Shown here: positions 6,757-14,589 of the stretch, piece by piece
Position numbering within the stretch: position 1 is the stretch's first letter
Layout of the letters: each line of letters opens with the position of its first letter
Origin: Verrucomicrobiota bacterium
GTDB lineage: Bacteria; Verrucomicrobiota; Verrucomicrobiia; Limisphaerales; UBA1096
NCBI GenBank assembly: GCA_030747575.1
Contig: JASLKI010000398.1
Span: 1 to 19,568, forward strand
Length of the DNA stretch: 19,568 bases
Direction: 5' to 3'
Made by a program: the position numbers and the translations under genes
Notes under the pieces: generated by a model
The model's database searches: none
Seen by the model: the letters and a program-made list of their open reading frames with translations, nothing else
What the model was told of the DNA's origin: nothing

Positions 6757-7766
6757 CTGGCTGTAGGAGGGTGTTGCTGACGATTGTGCTTGGCCAAGCC
6801 GCTGCCGTGCTTGGCCAGCCGTTCCATCTACCGACCCCCAACCAAGCGATCTTTGAGGCCGGAAAGGAAGCCGGCTACTTCACCCCAACAATTGGCCGCA
6901 CTTGGCCAAGCGGCACCTTCGGCTGCGTGCGCTCCGAGGGCTGGCAAATGCACGAGGGCGTCGACATCAAATGCACCCAGCGCGATGCCAGGGGCGAGCC
7001 GATCGATCCCGTCAGCGCGGCCGCTGATGGCACCATCGCCTACATCAATGCAAAGGCGGGGCTCTCAAACTACGGCAACTACATCGTCATGCAGCATCAA
7101 GTTGACGGCCTGACGGTGTACACGATGTACGCTCATCTGCGTGCCATAGCGAGCGGCTTGAGTATTGGCCAAGCCAGAAAATCCGGTGAAATCATTGCAA
7201 CAATGGGCCGCACCAGCAATACACGCCAAGGCATCTCCCGTGAACGGGCACACCTGCATTTCGAGATTTGCCTGCTCGCTAATCCAAACTTTTCCGCGTG
7301 GTACAAAAAAAATCTAGCCGGTCAACGCAACGATCACGGCCCGTGGAACGGCCAAAACCTGATTGGCATCGACCCATGGAAACTGTTCCTTGGCCAACAT
7401 GAAGACAAGGCCAAGCGGCGGCCATTCAGCCTGCGGCAGTTCATCAGCAGCCAACCGGTTCTTTGTCGCGTGCTCGTGAAGTCCCCGAACTTCCAGTGGG
7501 CCAAGCGTCACCCCAACTTGGTCAATTCGATGAAGCCTCCAAAGGCCATTGCCGGCTACGAGATATCACTCGATCCCAACGGCGTCCCCGTCAGCAGCAC
7601 TCCGAGAGATGCCTCCTCCTTCAGCAGCGAGGAGCCGTTCAAATTGCTTCACGTTAATCCCGTGGCTTACAAACAATCCCCCTGCAGAAAGCTGGTTTTC
7701 AAAAAGGGGCAGCAATGGGTGCTCACTGCAAAAGGCATCACCCATATCAAGCTTCTGACCTACTAA
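6753..7766 (+). CDS. M23-family zinc metallopeptidase (LytM-like), exported
   Basis: This 337-residue protein has a signal peptide (RRVLLTIVLGQAAAVLGQ, cleavage near residue 22). The M23 core spans ~60-172: H67 and D71 in HEGVDIK, SAAADGTIAYI (~88-98), NYIVMQHQ (~109-116), YTMYAHL with H128, and HLHFEI with H167 and H169. These are the expected zinc ligands and catalytic histidines, so the fold should be active. The family cleaves peptidoglycan cross-bridges or acts in cell-wall remodelling in the periplasm. The C-terminal ~140 residues (FSLRQFISSQPVLCRVLV onward) are not recognised and may be a substrate or partner domain. Its start overlaps the SecD-head-like gene by 4 bp, so the two are co-translated and may work together. 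Its stop lies five bases from that of the convergent dehydrogenase gene. Confidence 0.9.
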   Translation: MTGCRRVLLTIVLGQAAAVLGQPFHLPTPNQAIFEAGKEAGYFTPTIGRTWPSGTFGCVRSEGWQMHEGVDIKCTQRDARGEPIDPVSAAADGTIAYINAKAGLSNYGNYIVMQHQVDGLTVYTMYAHLRAIASGLSIGQARKSGEIIATMGRTSNTRQGISRERAHLHFEICLLANPNFSAWYKKNLAGQRNDHGPWNGQNLIGIDPWKLFLGQHEDKAKRRPFSLRQFISSQPVLCRVLVKSPNFQWAKRHPNLVNSMKPPKAIAGYEISLDPNGVPVSSTPRDASSFSSEEPFKLLHVNPVAYKQSPCRKLVFKKGQQWVLTAKGITHIKLLTY

Positions 7767-7771
7767 CCCTC

Positions 7772-10700
7772 TCAGTTGAGCGAGCGAAGATAAGACATCA
7801 AGTCGGTCAATTCCTTATCCGACAATGTGCTGAGCAGTTTGGGCGGCATCAATGACATCGGCTGCGGTCTGATTCTGTGGATCTCATTGACGGGCAGTCG
7901 CCGAGTGTCCTCGTTATACGTAAACGTCACCGAATCGGCGGTTTTTTGTGTCATAAACCCAGTGAAGGCCTCCCCGCTCTTAGTCTCGAACAACAATGTC
8001 TTAAAGCGTTCCGGTACAAACTTTGACGGATAAATCAACGCATCAACCAACTCCTCGCGTGTCATCCGCAGTGTCACCCCGGTGAGATCCGGTCCGAAGA
8101 TTCGGCCTTTTTTTCCGGGCAGCTTACCATGACAAGCATGACATCCGACTTTCTCGTAAACTTTCATACCAAACTTCGCATCTCCACCTTTGGTCTGCAT
8201 CAATATGGTGTGGAGCTCTGCATCGTCCCGGAATTGAACCGCACCTGCCTGCTGCAAAACCAACGCTTGGCCAAACTCAGCCTTGTACCAGGCGGCCCAG
8301 TGCTGCATCACCCCCGTGCGCTCCGCTCGGCTCATATCTACCTTGGTGTCTTTCAGAATATTTGCATTGCCACGCCACGAACCAGTCAATTGGCTCCCCA
8401 GCACCAACGGGGCTTTCCAGTTAGGCGGAAGCTTGGTGGCGGTCTTCCAGCCTTCGAACAGCTTTGAAGAACTGCGCCACGATTGGTCCGTTACCGCAAA
8501 GTGCAATTTGCCATCAGAAGTCAAAAATTCGAACCGCAGCAGCAACCCGGCCGGACCGCCATGGTTTGCAGCCTCAACAGCAAGATGATTCGCTCCCTGC
8601 TTCAATTTCCCGTTGAGCGAAAACCGCACAGGCTTCTCCCAAGTGTTGCTGTGTCCAATTCGCTCTCCGTTGACAAACAGCGTGAACTCGTTATCGCAAG
8701 TTCCCTCTACACTCGCAATCAAACCGGCCCCTTCGGGAATCTGAATTATCTTACGGAAAAACTCCTCTTCAGCAACTTCGCGTTTAGAGGGCCAAATCCA
8801 GTTGGGCTCCGCCTTGTATACCTCACGGCTTTGTCCACTTAAAACTTGCAAAACCGCCTCCAAATCTTGCGTCAAACTGGGCTCTCTCGACATGTGTCCC
8901 AGCAATCGTTTGTACACCTTGGCCGGTATCCCGCTATGCTCCCCGGTCAGCGCTGCTAAATATGAGCCAAGCTCTTGGCCGGCGCTAAATACCCTCTGCG
9001 CGCAAGATTTAATCATCGTGTTGTCCCCTCCATCCAGCAAGGCCTGTAAAAAAAGGCTCCGCCGCTTGGTCGGTTTCCCGGTCCTTGCCAAGCGGGTGAG
9101 CAGCGCCAATCGCAACTCGTGAGCCGGCGCTTGGCTGAGCTCATTTTCCAAAAAAGAGGCCATTTTGCCTTGATCCATCTTTGGAACTAAGTTCAGTAGC
9201 CTGAGTTTTGCACCTACCGATTTTTCGTTATGGTATATTTTTAACAGTAAATCACCGCTCCCCGTCCGCTTGCCGACCCAATCGAAAAACAAACGGTGCA
9301 GCGAACTGTTCATATTGATTTTGTCGAGTCGCGAAATCAGCGCTTCTCCGTGACGCTCCACTAGATCCCGGACCACGGTCTGCCAAAAACCAGGAAACTG
9401 CCGTCCCTTGCCATCGAACTCCGCAAACCACCCGGACTGCGTTGATATTATCCAATTGGCTAACTCCCCCTGCTCTGCCTCGGTCCAGCCGCCAGCCAAG
9501 CCAGCTATGCAATCCGCCAAATGAAACTGCGTGACATAATCCGACTCCTCCAACAACTCCCCCAGCATCGCACTAAATGCCTCATTCACACCAAGCTGCC
9601 CAAGCACAACAGCCTGCTCCCATCGTACTGACCTATCCTTAGCGGGAAAAGCTGACAAAACTCGCGACCCAATCTTGCTCAACAATGGATCTTCCTTGCT
9701 CAGGATCGAGGAATTCAGTTGAACTACTCGTAGAAAATCCAATTCGTCCTCACTCGAGGTTAGATCTGCTCTAAGCAATTTTTCGAACGCCACCCGAACC
9801 CATTCTGGTTTATTTTTTTCACGCCGATACTTTGCTGGAATCAACGCTCGCATCACTGTCTGCGGATTGTTCGAGCCCAGTGCTTTATCGATCCAATCTC
9901 CAGTAGGCCGATGGGCCAAGGCCGTCATTGCAGTGTAACGCACCAGTCGAACCGGATCATTCAATCGATTCACCAACTCCAACGACGCCTCCTGTGACGA
10001 GTTGCGTGACATCGCCTCCGCGGATCGGCGCCTGACAAAAGGATCGTGGTCGGAAAGCAGGTCAACCAAAAAGGACAGCTCCGCTTTTTGGCCACGGATC
10101 CCTATTAGCCAAGCAGCTTGGCCTCGCAGTTTTGGCTCAGCGCAGCCTGCTAGTTTTTTAATAAATCCAGTTGGCAACTCTGCAAATGAAGAGGCTAGAA
10201 GCCGGAATGCCCGGAGCCTATGGCGGAGCGGATTCTTCTCCGAAAAGACGTACTCTTTAAGCTCTTGAACAAGGTCAAACTTGGCTAATTCAAATCCCCT
10301 AACTTCTTGAAGGCGTGTCCATTCCGACATGGGCTGAGGTAGAGACAGTAAGGTTTTGAGGAAGGCTGCCTGATCACTTGGCCAAACAATACGCTTAGGC
10401 TTCAAAGAGGGGGGGCCGTTTTTTTTGTAGTCGTTTGTTGGGTCATAAAACAACCGCCAAATCCCCTGGTTATGATCCGAAAAAACAAGACTGCCATCAG
10501 GCGCAATCTCAAGGTCAACCAACCCAAAATTGATTGGGGTTCCATTACCATCTACGCCACCGGGCTTGCCCTTGGCAAACTCCTCCATCTCTCCTGTCCA
10601 ATTGGCTCCGTCAAGTTTTAGGTGAAATGCCACCAGGCGGCCGGTGGAATTATAACCGCCACTTGTCGCTGACTTCCATCGGTAGTCACAAACGAAGAAA

Positions 10701-11572
10701 GTATCCCGGTAGCGCTCAGGAAACTGGTTATGTTCATAGAACTGGCCCCAGTTTGGAGATCCGCGCCCGACCTCAACCACACCCGATACATTATCGATTT
10801 GATAAGGCTTCAATGCCCCGACACCATGCCAGCCATTATCTCCGCCGATGATCCAGTGATTCAATCGTACCGGACGATAGAAAGGCAGATCCACGTGCCA
10901 CTCCATGTCGCTGTCCATACTGAAAAACTCTCCAAGATAATTCATCCCGAGACTCGGAGGGTTCCTACTACCGGTGCTAACGCATTCCCAACGAGTGCCG
11001 CTCTGATCAAATCGAAATACGGAAGCGGAGCGCTCAAACAAAACCGGAGAGTTCTCTTCGGTGATATGGGTACGATCTTTAACCCCTCCACCATCACCTG
11101 TAACAAGGTATACGTAACCATCAAAACCCCGAAGCAACGTATGGGCGGCATGATCCCCTCCGGTGTTAAATCTGGCTCCTAGACGCCCCTGATGCTTAAG
11201 AGCGCCGCCGCTCTCATACCCCGAATATAGCTGGACGCCATCACCACCGACCGCGTAGAGATTGTCACCGTATACCAACAGACCCTGAGGGCCACGGCCC
11301 CCTAAACCGGTTGCGATGACCTTGTAGCTTTCATAAAGGCCATCCCCATCCTTGTCCTCAAGTCGCCTTACCGAGGTGGTGTCCCCCACCAAGATTCTCC
11401 CTTGACCATCGAATACGATATCGTAGCTGCCACCTGTTGCGTAATTTTCCGCAAGTTTGTAAATGTGGAATCCAGATGGTAACTCAAACTGAGCATCAAC
11501 GTAAACAGGTGCCGCTTCTATCTGAACCTGTTCAAAAGCAAAATGGAAAAGAAAAAGAGGTAAAAACCGCAT
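7772..11572 (-). CDS. Giant PVC-type membrane-bound dehydrogenase: beta-propeller, HEAT repeats, heme c domain
   Basis: The product has 1266 residues from the ATG at 11572, which begins a signal peptide (MRFLPLFLFHFAF, cleavage near IEAA). An upstream in-frame ATG at 11629 would add 19 residues; neither start has a clear Shine-Dalgarno sequence. The order is as follows. Residues ~30-375 form a glucose/sorbosone dehydrogenase-like beta-propeller (FELPSGFHIYKLA, DKDGDGLYE, GPQGLLVYGDNLY, GGDHAAHTLLRGFDGYVYLVTGD). Residues ~470-600 are HEAT-like repeats (LRGQAAWLIGI, DPFVRRRSAEAMSRN, RLVRYTAMTALAHR). Residues ~940-1060 form a galactose-binding-like sandwich (DNEFTLFVNGERIG, GANHLAVEAANHG). Residues ~1125-1266 are a cytochrome c domain with CHACH (1144-1148) and a likely axial Met in PMSLMPP. 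This matches the known 'putative membrane-bound dehydrogenase plus heme-binding domain, Pirellula/Verrucomicrobium type'. Periplasmic oxidation of a sugar or alcohol with electrons passed to the heme is inferred; the substrate is unknown. Confidence 0.93.
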   Translation of the reverse strand: MRFLPLFLFHFAFEQVQIEAAPVYVDAQFELPSGFHIYKLAENYATGGSYDIVFDGQGRILVGDTTSVRRLEDKDGDGLYESYKVIATGLGGRGPQGLLVYGDNLYAVGGDGVQLYSGYESGGALKHQGRLGARFNTGGDHAAHTLLRGFDGYVYLVTGDGGGVKDRTHITEENSPVLFERSASVFRFDQSGTRWECVSTGSRNPPSLGMNYLGEFFSMDSDMEWHVDLPFYRPVRLNHWIIGGDNGWHGVGALKPYQIDNVSGVVEVGRGSPNWGQFYEHNQFPERYRDTFFVCDYRWKSATSGGYNSTGRLVAFHLKLDGANWTGEMEEFAKGKPGGVDGNGTPINFGLVDLEIAPDGSLVFSDHNQGIWRLFYDPTNDYKKNGPPSLKPKRIVWPSDQAAFLKTLLSLPQPMSEWTRLQEVRGFELAKFDLVQELKEYVFSEKNPLRHRLRAFRLLASSFAELPTGFIKKLAGCAEPKLRGQAAWLIGIRGQKAELSFLVDLLSDHDPFVRRRSAEAMSRNSSQEASLELVNRLNDPVRLVRYTAMTALAHRPTGDWIDKALGSNNPQTVMRALIPAKYRREKNKPEWVRVAFEKLLRADLTSSEDELDFLRVVQLNSSILSKEDPLLSKIGSRVLSAFPAKDRSVRWEQAVVLGQLGVNEAFSAMLGELLEESDYVTQFHLADCIAGLAGGWTEAEQGELANWIISTQSGWFAEFDGKGRQFPGFWQTVVRDLVERHGEALISRLDKINMNSSLHRLFFDWVGKRTGSGDLLLKIYHNEKSVGAKLRLLNLVPKMDQGKMASFLENELSQAPAHELRLALLTRLARTGKPTKRRSLFLQALLDGGDNTMIKSCAQRVFSAGQELGSYLAALTGEHSGIPAKVYKRLLGHMSREPSLTQDLEAVLQVLSGQSREVYKAEPNWIWPSKREVAEEEFFRKIIQIPEGAGLIASVEGTCDNEFTLFVNGERIGHSNTWEKPVRFSLNGKLKQGANHLAVEAANHGGPAGLLLRFEFLTSDGKLHFAVTDQSWRSSSKLFEGWKTATKLPPNWKAPLVLGSQLTGSWRGNANILKDTKVDMSRAERTGVMQHWAAWYKAEFGQALVLQQAGAVQFRDDAELHTILMQTKGGDAKFGMKVYEKVGCHACHGKLPGKKGRIFGPDLTGVTLRMTREELVDALIYPSKFVPERFKTLLFETKSGEAFTGFMTQKTADSVTFTYNEDTRRLPVNEIHRIRPQPMSLMPPKLLSTLSDKELTDLMSYLRSLN

Positions 11573-11757
11573 AAAACCGGGCTTTTTTTTGAGGCAAAAG
11601 TAATTATCTATTAATTTATTTATTGTCATTTCAATTGCTAAATTAACATTACGTTGCTGAGATAGCCCCTACAATCCATTAATATTATAATTAAATATTT
11701 ATGTTATTTTTATAATTTTAATCTTAGTTTAACTGCGAAACAACTTAAGGTAGCATT
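11573..11757. promoter_or_regulatory. AT-rich divergent spacer between the dehydrogenase and MTA phosphorylase genes
   Basis: The spacer of 128-185 bp (depending on the dehydrogenase start) is strikingly AT-rich between ~11670 and 11735 and must hold the promoters of both divergent genes. A perfect TATAAT is present on the plus strand at 11686-11691 and another on the minus strand at 11684-11689. Neither has a well-placed -35, so no specific promoter is assigned. AAGG before the ATG at 11758 is a plausible ribosome binding site. Confidence 0.4.
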
Positions 11758-12624
11758 ATGTGTGTTATGAGTAAAATTGGAGTTATAGGGGGAAGCGGGC
11801 TTTATGATATCGATGGGTTTGAAGCTAGTGAGTGGATCAAAATGACTACGCCTTTTGGCGATCCCTCTGATGAGTTCCTGACAGGAAAACTTAACGATCG
11901 TGATTTGGTTTTTCTTCCCCGCCATGGCCGCGGCCACAGGATTCTACCAAGCGAACTGAATCATCTGGCAAACATCTGGGCGATGAAAGAAATGGGGGTT
12001 TCATGGATCATAAGCGCGAGCGCGGTTGGGTCTCTTCAACCTCAGTACGCACCATGTGAGATCGTTTTGATAGATCAATTCATTGACAATACGAAGCAAT
12101 CAACGGCTCATACTTTTTTTGGGGATGGTATCGTTGGGCATGTTGCTTTTGCTGAACCTGTTTGCGAGGAGCTACGAACGATACTCCTTGCTGCCGCCAA
12201 TGAGTCAGGAGCAAAGGCGCACGACCGAGGAACCTACGTCAACATGGAAGGCCCTGCGTTCAGCACACGTGCCGAATCTCTTCGAAACCAAAAACTAGGA
12301 TTCGACGTCATTGGAATGACCAACTTGGGGGAGGCCCGCTGTGCGCGAGAGGCAGAGATTTCTTATGCCACGCTGGCCCTAGTCACTGACTATGACTGCT
12401 GGAAAGTTGACGAGGATCCTGTCTCTGTGGATGCTGTAATTACCTGTCTAAAAAAGAATGTTTCCTCTGCAAAAACAATCATCCGAAATGCAGTCCCAAG
12501 GATTCCAGACGCTCCCGCCTGGCCAAGTCACAGTGCGCTAGACAATGCTATAATGACGGTGAAAAGCGCTTGGCCGATTGATACAATTAATAAACTTAAG
12601 CCAATTATTGGAAGATTCCTTTGA
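11758..12624 (+). CDS. mtnP: S-methyl-5'-thioadenosine phosphorylase (purine nucleoside phosphorylase family)
   Basis: This 288-residue cytoplasmic enzyme is normal for the trimeric MTAP family. It cleaves 5'-methylthioadenosine with phosphate to adenine and methylthioribose-1-phosphate, salvaging the by-product of polyamine synthesis. Motifs are IGVIGGSGLYDIDGF (7-21), the phosphate loop LPRHGRGH (53-60), SASAVGSLQ (86-94), YVNMEGPAFSTRAES (160-174) with the ribose-binding Met/Glu, GMTNLGEARCAREAEI (186-201) and the base-contacting TDYDCW (210-215). The TDYDCW/DCW signature fits MTAP rather than inosine/guanosine phosphorylase, although substrate choice needs assay. The start at 11758 has AAGG seven bases upstream; ATG 11767 is an alternative. 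The gene converges on mnmG with only 48 bp between, and that gap holds a parS-like palindrome. Codon use is more AT-rich than in the left half of the window. Confidence 0.93.
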   Translation: MCVMSKIGVIGGSGLYDIDGFEASEWIKMTTPFGDPSDEFLTGKLNDRDLVFLPRHGRGHRILPSELNHLANIWAMKEMGVSWIISASAVGSLQPQYAPCEIVLIDQFIDNTKQSTAHTFFGDGIVGHVAFAEPVCEELRTILLAAANESGAKAHDRGTYVNMEGPAFSTRAESLRNQKLGFDVIGMTNLGEARCAREAEISYATLALVTDYDCWKVDEDPVSVDAVITCLKKNVSSAKTIIRNAVPRIPDAPAWPSHSALDNAIMTVKSAWPIDTINKLKPIIGRFL

Positions 12625-12630
12625 CACAAA

Positions 12631-12646
12631 TGTTCCACGTGGAACA
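12631..12646. promoter_or_regulatory. parS: parS-type ParB binding site (perfect 16-bp palindrome)
   Basis: TGTTCCACGTGGAACA is fully palindromic. It differs from the canonical parS (TGTTTCACGTGAAACA) only at a compensated pair of bases, a variant that is known in other bacteria. It lies in the 48-bp gap between the stop codons of mtnP and mnmG. parS sites nucleate ParB spreading and SMC loading for chromosome segregation and cluster near the origin. The neighbouring gidA/mnmG gene is a classical origin marker. Function here is inferred from the sequence match. Confidence 0.85.
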
Positions 12647-12672
12647 TCACATGGCCCTGAACTCAGCCTGCC

Positions 12673-14586
12673 TTATTTAGGGACTTCGCTCTTGCGCTCT
12701 ACCCTGCCTTTTTTGATCCAAACCATCAAAAGACTGACATCCGTTGGGTTGATTCCTGAGATTCTTGAGGCCAAGCCGACAGTAGCCGGCTGGATCTCCT
12801 TCAGTTTCTGGCGTGATTCGTTTCGCAAACCGGATATACTGTCATAATCCAGCCAACTTGGGATTTGTCTGGATTCCATCTTTTTGAACTGCTCGATCTC
12901 AGTTTCCTGGCGCTGAATGTACCCTGAGTATTTGACGGTGATCTCCACCTGTTCGGCTACCTCAGGAGAAACACCACCGCTTGGCTGCGGCAACTTTGCA
13001 TGCGTGAAATCATTCCGCTTGAGTAGCTGCTCCAATGAGCAACTATCCTGCCTGGTAGTCTGGATGCGCTCCAACTCACTTTCAAACTGTGCTTTTTTAG
13101 CCCGAAAAATCTCATGTTGTCGATCTGACAATAATCCAATGTCCCGGCTGACCTGACATAAACGAAGATCAGCATTATCCTGCCTGAGCAACAATCGATA
13201 CTCCGCCCGAGAGGTAAACATGCGATATGGCTCTGCTGTTCCCTTTGTGATCAGGTCATCAATCAAGACTCCGATGTAGGCCTCATTCCGTTGTAGAACT
13301 AAGCTCTTCTTGCCCTGAACTTTTAGAGCGGCGTTGATGCCGGCCATTAATCCCTGTGCCCCAGCCTCCTCATACCCGGAGGTTCCGTTGATTTGACCTG
13401 CCAGAAAAAGGTTCTCACAAGGTTTAGTTTCAAGTGTTCCTCTTAACTGAGTTGGAAATGCAAAATCGTATTCAACTGCATAGGCTGGTCGAAGGATTTC
13501 TGCGTTTTCACAACCAACGATGGTTCGGACCATGTCGTATTGGACATCGAACGGAAGGCAGGTTGAAAATCCATTTACATAGATTTCGTCGGTTGAAATT
13601 CCTTCCGGTTCCAAAAAAATCTGATGCTTTTCCTTATCAGCAAAACGGACGATTTTATCCTCAATGGAAGGGCAATACCGAGGGCCAACCCCTTCAATAT
13701 CTCCAGAATACATCGGGGATTTATGCAGATTTTTTTGGATGATTTCAGCGGTTTTACCAGTTGTAAAAGTGATAAAACAGGGCAATTGGCCGTTAATTCT
13801 ATCCAAAATAGAACCTGGTGGATACTTCCCCTCAGAACAACCAATCTCACTTGGGGTGACGCCGGATTGTTCTACGTGGAACAAGTCCTCCTTCCAGAAG
13901 CTGAAGTAAGGAACGGATTCATCACCGGGTTGTTTCACTGTTTTTTCAAAGTCAATGGATCTCTTTAAGAGTCGGGGAGGAGTTCCCGTCTTCAGTCGAC
14001 CCAACTCCAATCCCACCGAACGTAGGGAATCAGAAAACCCTCCAACTGAATTTTCCCCAGCTCGACCGCCTTTCTGCTTGTTCCCCCCTACATGCATTAA
14101 TCCTTTCAGGAACGTACCCGTTGTGATTACAACCGACGCCGACTCGTATTGGACCTCCATGGTCGTCTCGACCCCGATGACTTTCCCTGACTGATGAAGC
14201 AGTTGGTCGACTTGCCCCTGACAAATATCCAGGTTGGGCTGACGCTCACAAATCCACTTCATCCGAAACTGATAAGCTTTTTTGTCGCACTGCGCTCGTG
14301 GAGCCCGCACAGCCGGGCCTCTCTTGGTGTTGAGCATTCGGAACTGAAGTCCGGTCATGTCGGTGCACTTGCCCATCTCTCCACCGAACGCATCAATCTC
14401 CCGTGCGAGATGCCCCTTCGCCAACCCTCCAATCGCCGGGTTGCAAGACATCTGCCCGATGGTGTCTGCGTTCATCGTCAGCATGAGCGTTTGGCATCCC
14501 ATCCGCGCTGAAGCCAAGGCCGCCTCGATCCCGGCGTGGCCTGCGCCCACAACGATCACGTCATATTTCTTTGGATAAAGAAACAT
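12673..14586 (-). CDS. mnmG: tRNA uridine-5-carboxymethylaminomethyl modification enzyme MnmG (GidA)
   Basis: This 637-residue FAD protein works with MnmE to modify U34 of tRNAs reading NNA/NNG codons. Visible motifs are the Rossmann FAD loop VVGAGHAGIEAALASARMG (12-30), MSCNPAIGGLAKGHL (46-60) with C48, GTFLKG (157-162), GRLKTGTPPR (196-205), GVGPRYCPSIEDKI (299-311), LFLAGQINGTSGYEEAGAQGL (393-413) and TSRAEYRLLLRQDNADLRL (458-476), plus the C-terminal helical MnmE-binding region. Between FSF (228-230) and PCFIT (269-273) there are 38 residues where E. coli MnmG, from memory, has 11, so a ~27-residue insertion is likely. A second parS-like sequence lies in it. The ATG at 14586 is three bases after the pgi stop codon, so the two genes form an operon. 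Confidence 0.97.
   Translation of the reverse strand: MFLYPKKYDVIVVGAGHAGIEAALASARMGCQTLMLTMNADTIGQMSCNPAIGGLAKGHLAREIDAFGGEMGKCTDMTGLQFRMLNTKRGPAVRAPRAQCDKKAYQFRMKWICERQPNLDICQGQVDQLLHQSGKVIGVETTMEVQYESASVVITTGTFLKGLMHVGGNKQKGGRAGENSVGGFSDSLRSVGLELGRLKTGTPPRLLKRSIDFEKTVKQPGDESVPYFSFWKEDLFHVEQSGVTPSEIGCSEGKYPPGSILDRINGQLPCFITFTTGKTAEIIQKNLHKSPMYSGDIEGVGPRYCPSIEDKIVRFADKEKHQIFLEPEGISTDEIYVNGFSTCLPFDVQYDMVRTIVGCENAEILRPAYAVEYDFAFPTQLRGTLETKPCENLFLAGQINGTSGYEEAGAQGLMAGINAALKVQGKKSLVLQRNEAYIGVLIDDLITKGTAEPYRMFTSRAEYRLLLRQDNADLRLCQVSRDIGLLSDRQHEIFRAKKAQFESELERIQTTRQDSCSLEQLLKRNDFTHAKLPQPSGGVSPEVAEQVEITVKYSGYIQRQETEIEQFKKMESRQIPSWLDYDSISGLRNESRQKLKEIQPATVGLASRISGINPTDVSLLMVWIKKGRVERKSEVPK
13868..13883. 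promoter_or_regulatory. Second parS-like site inside mnmG (15 of 16 bases)
   Basis: TGTTCTACGTGGAACA differs from the perfect palindrome at 12631 only at base six. It is 1.2 kb away and within the coding sequence, where the minus strand reads Leu-Phe-His-Val-Glu-Gln. Clusters of a few parS sites close together are usual in bacteria, and intragenic ones are common. ParB binding to the one-mismatch site is plausible but unproven. Confidence 0.6.
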
Positions 14587-14589
14587 GGA

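Noticed and set aside
7764..7800. Terminator between the convergent peptidase and dehydrogenase genes
   Set aside because: The gap is only five bases. The nearby CTC...GAG pairing is short and has no T tract on either strand.
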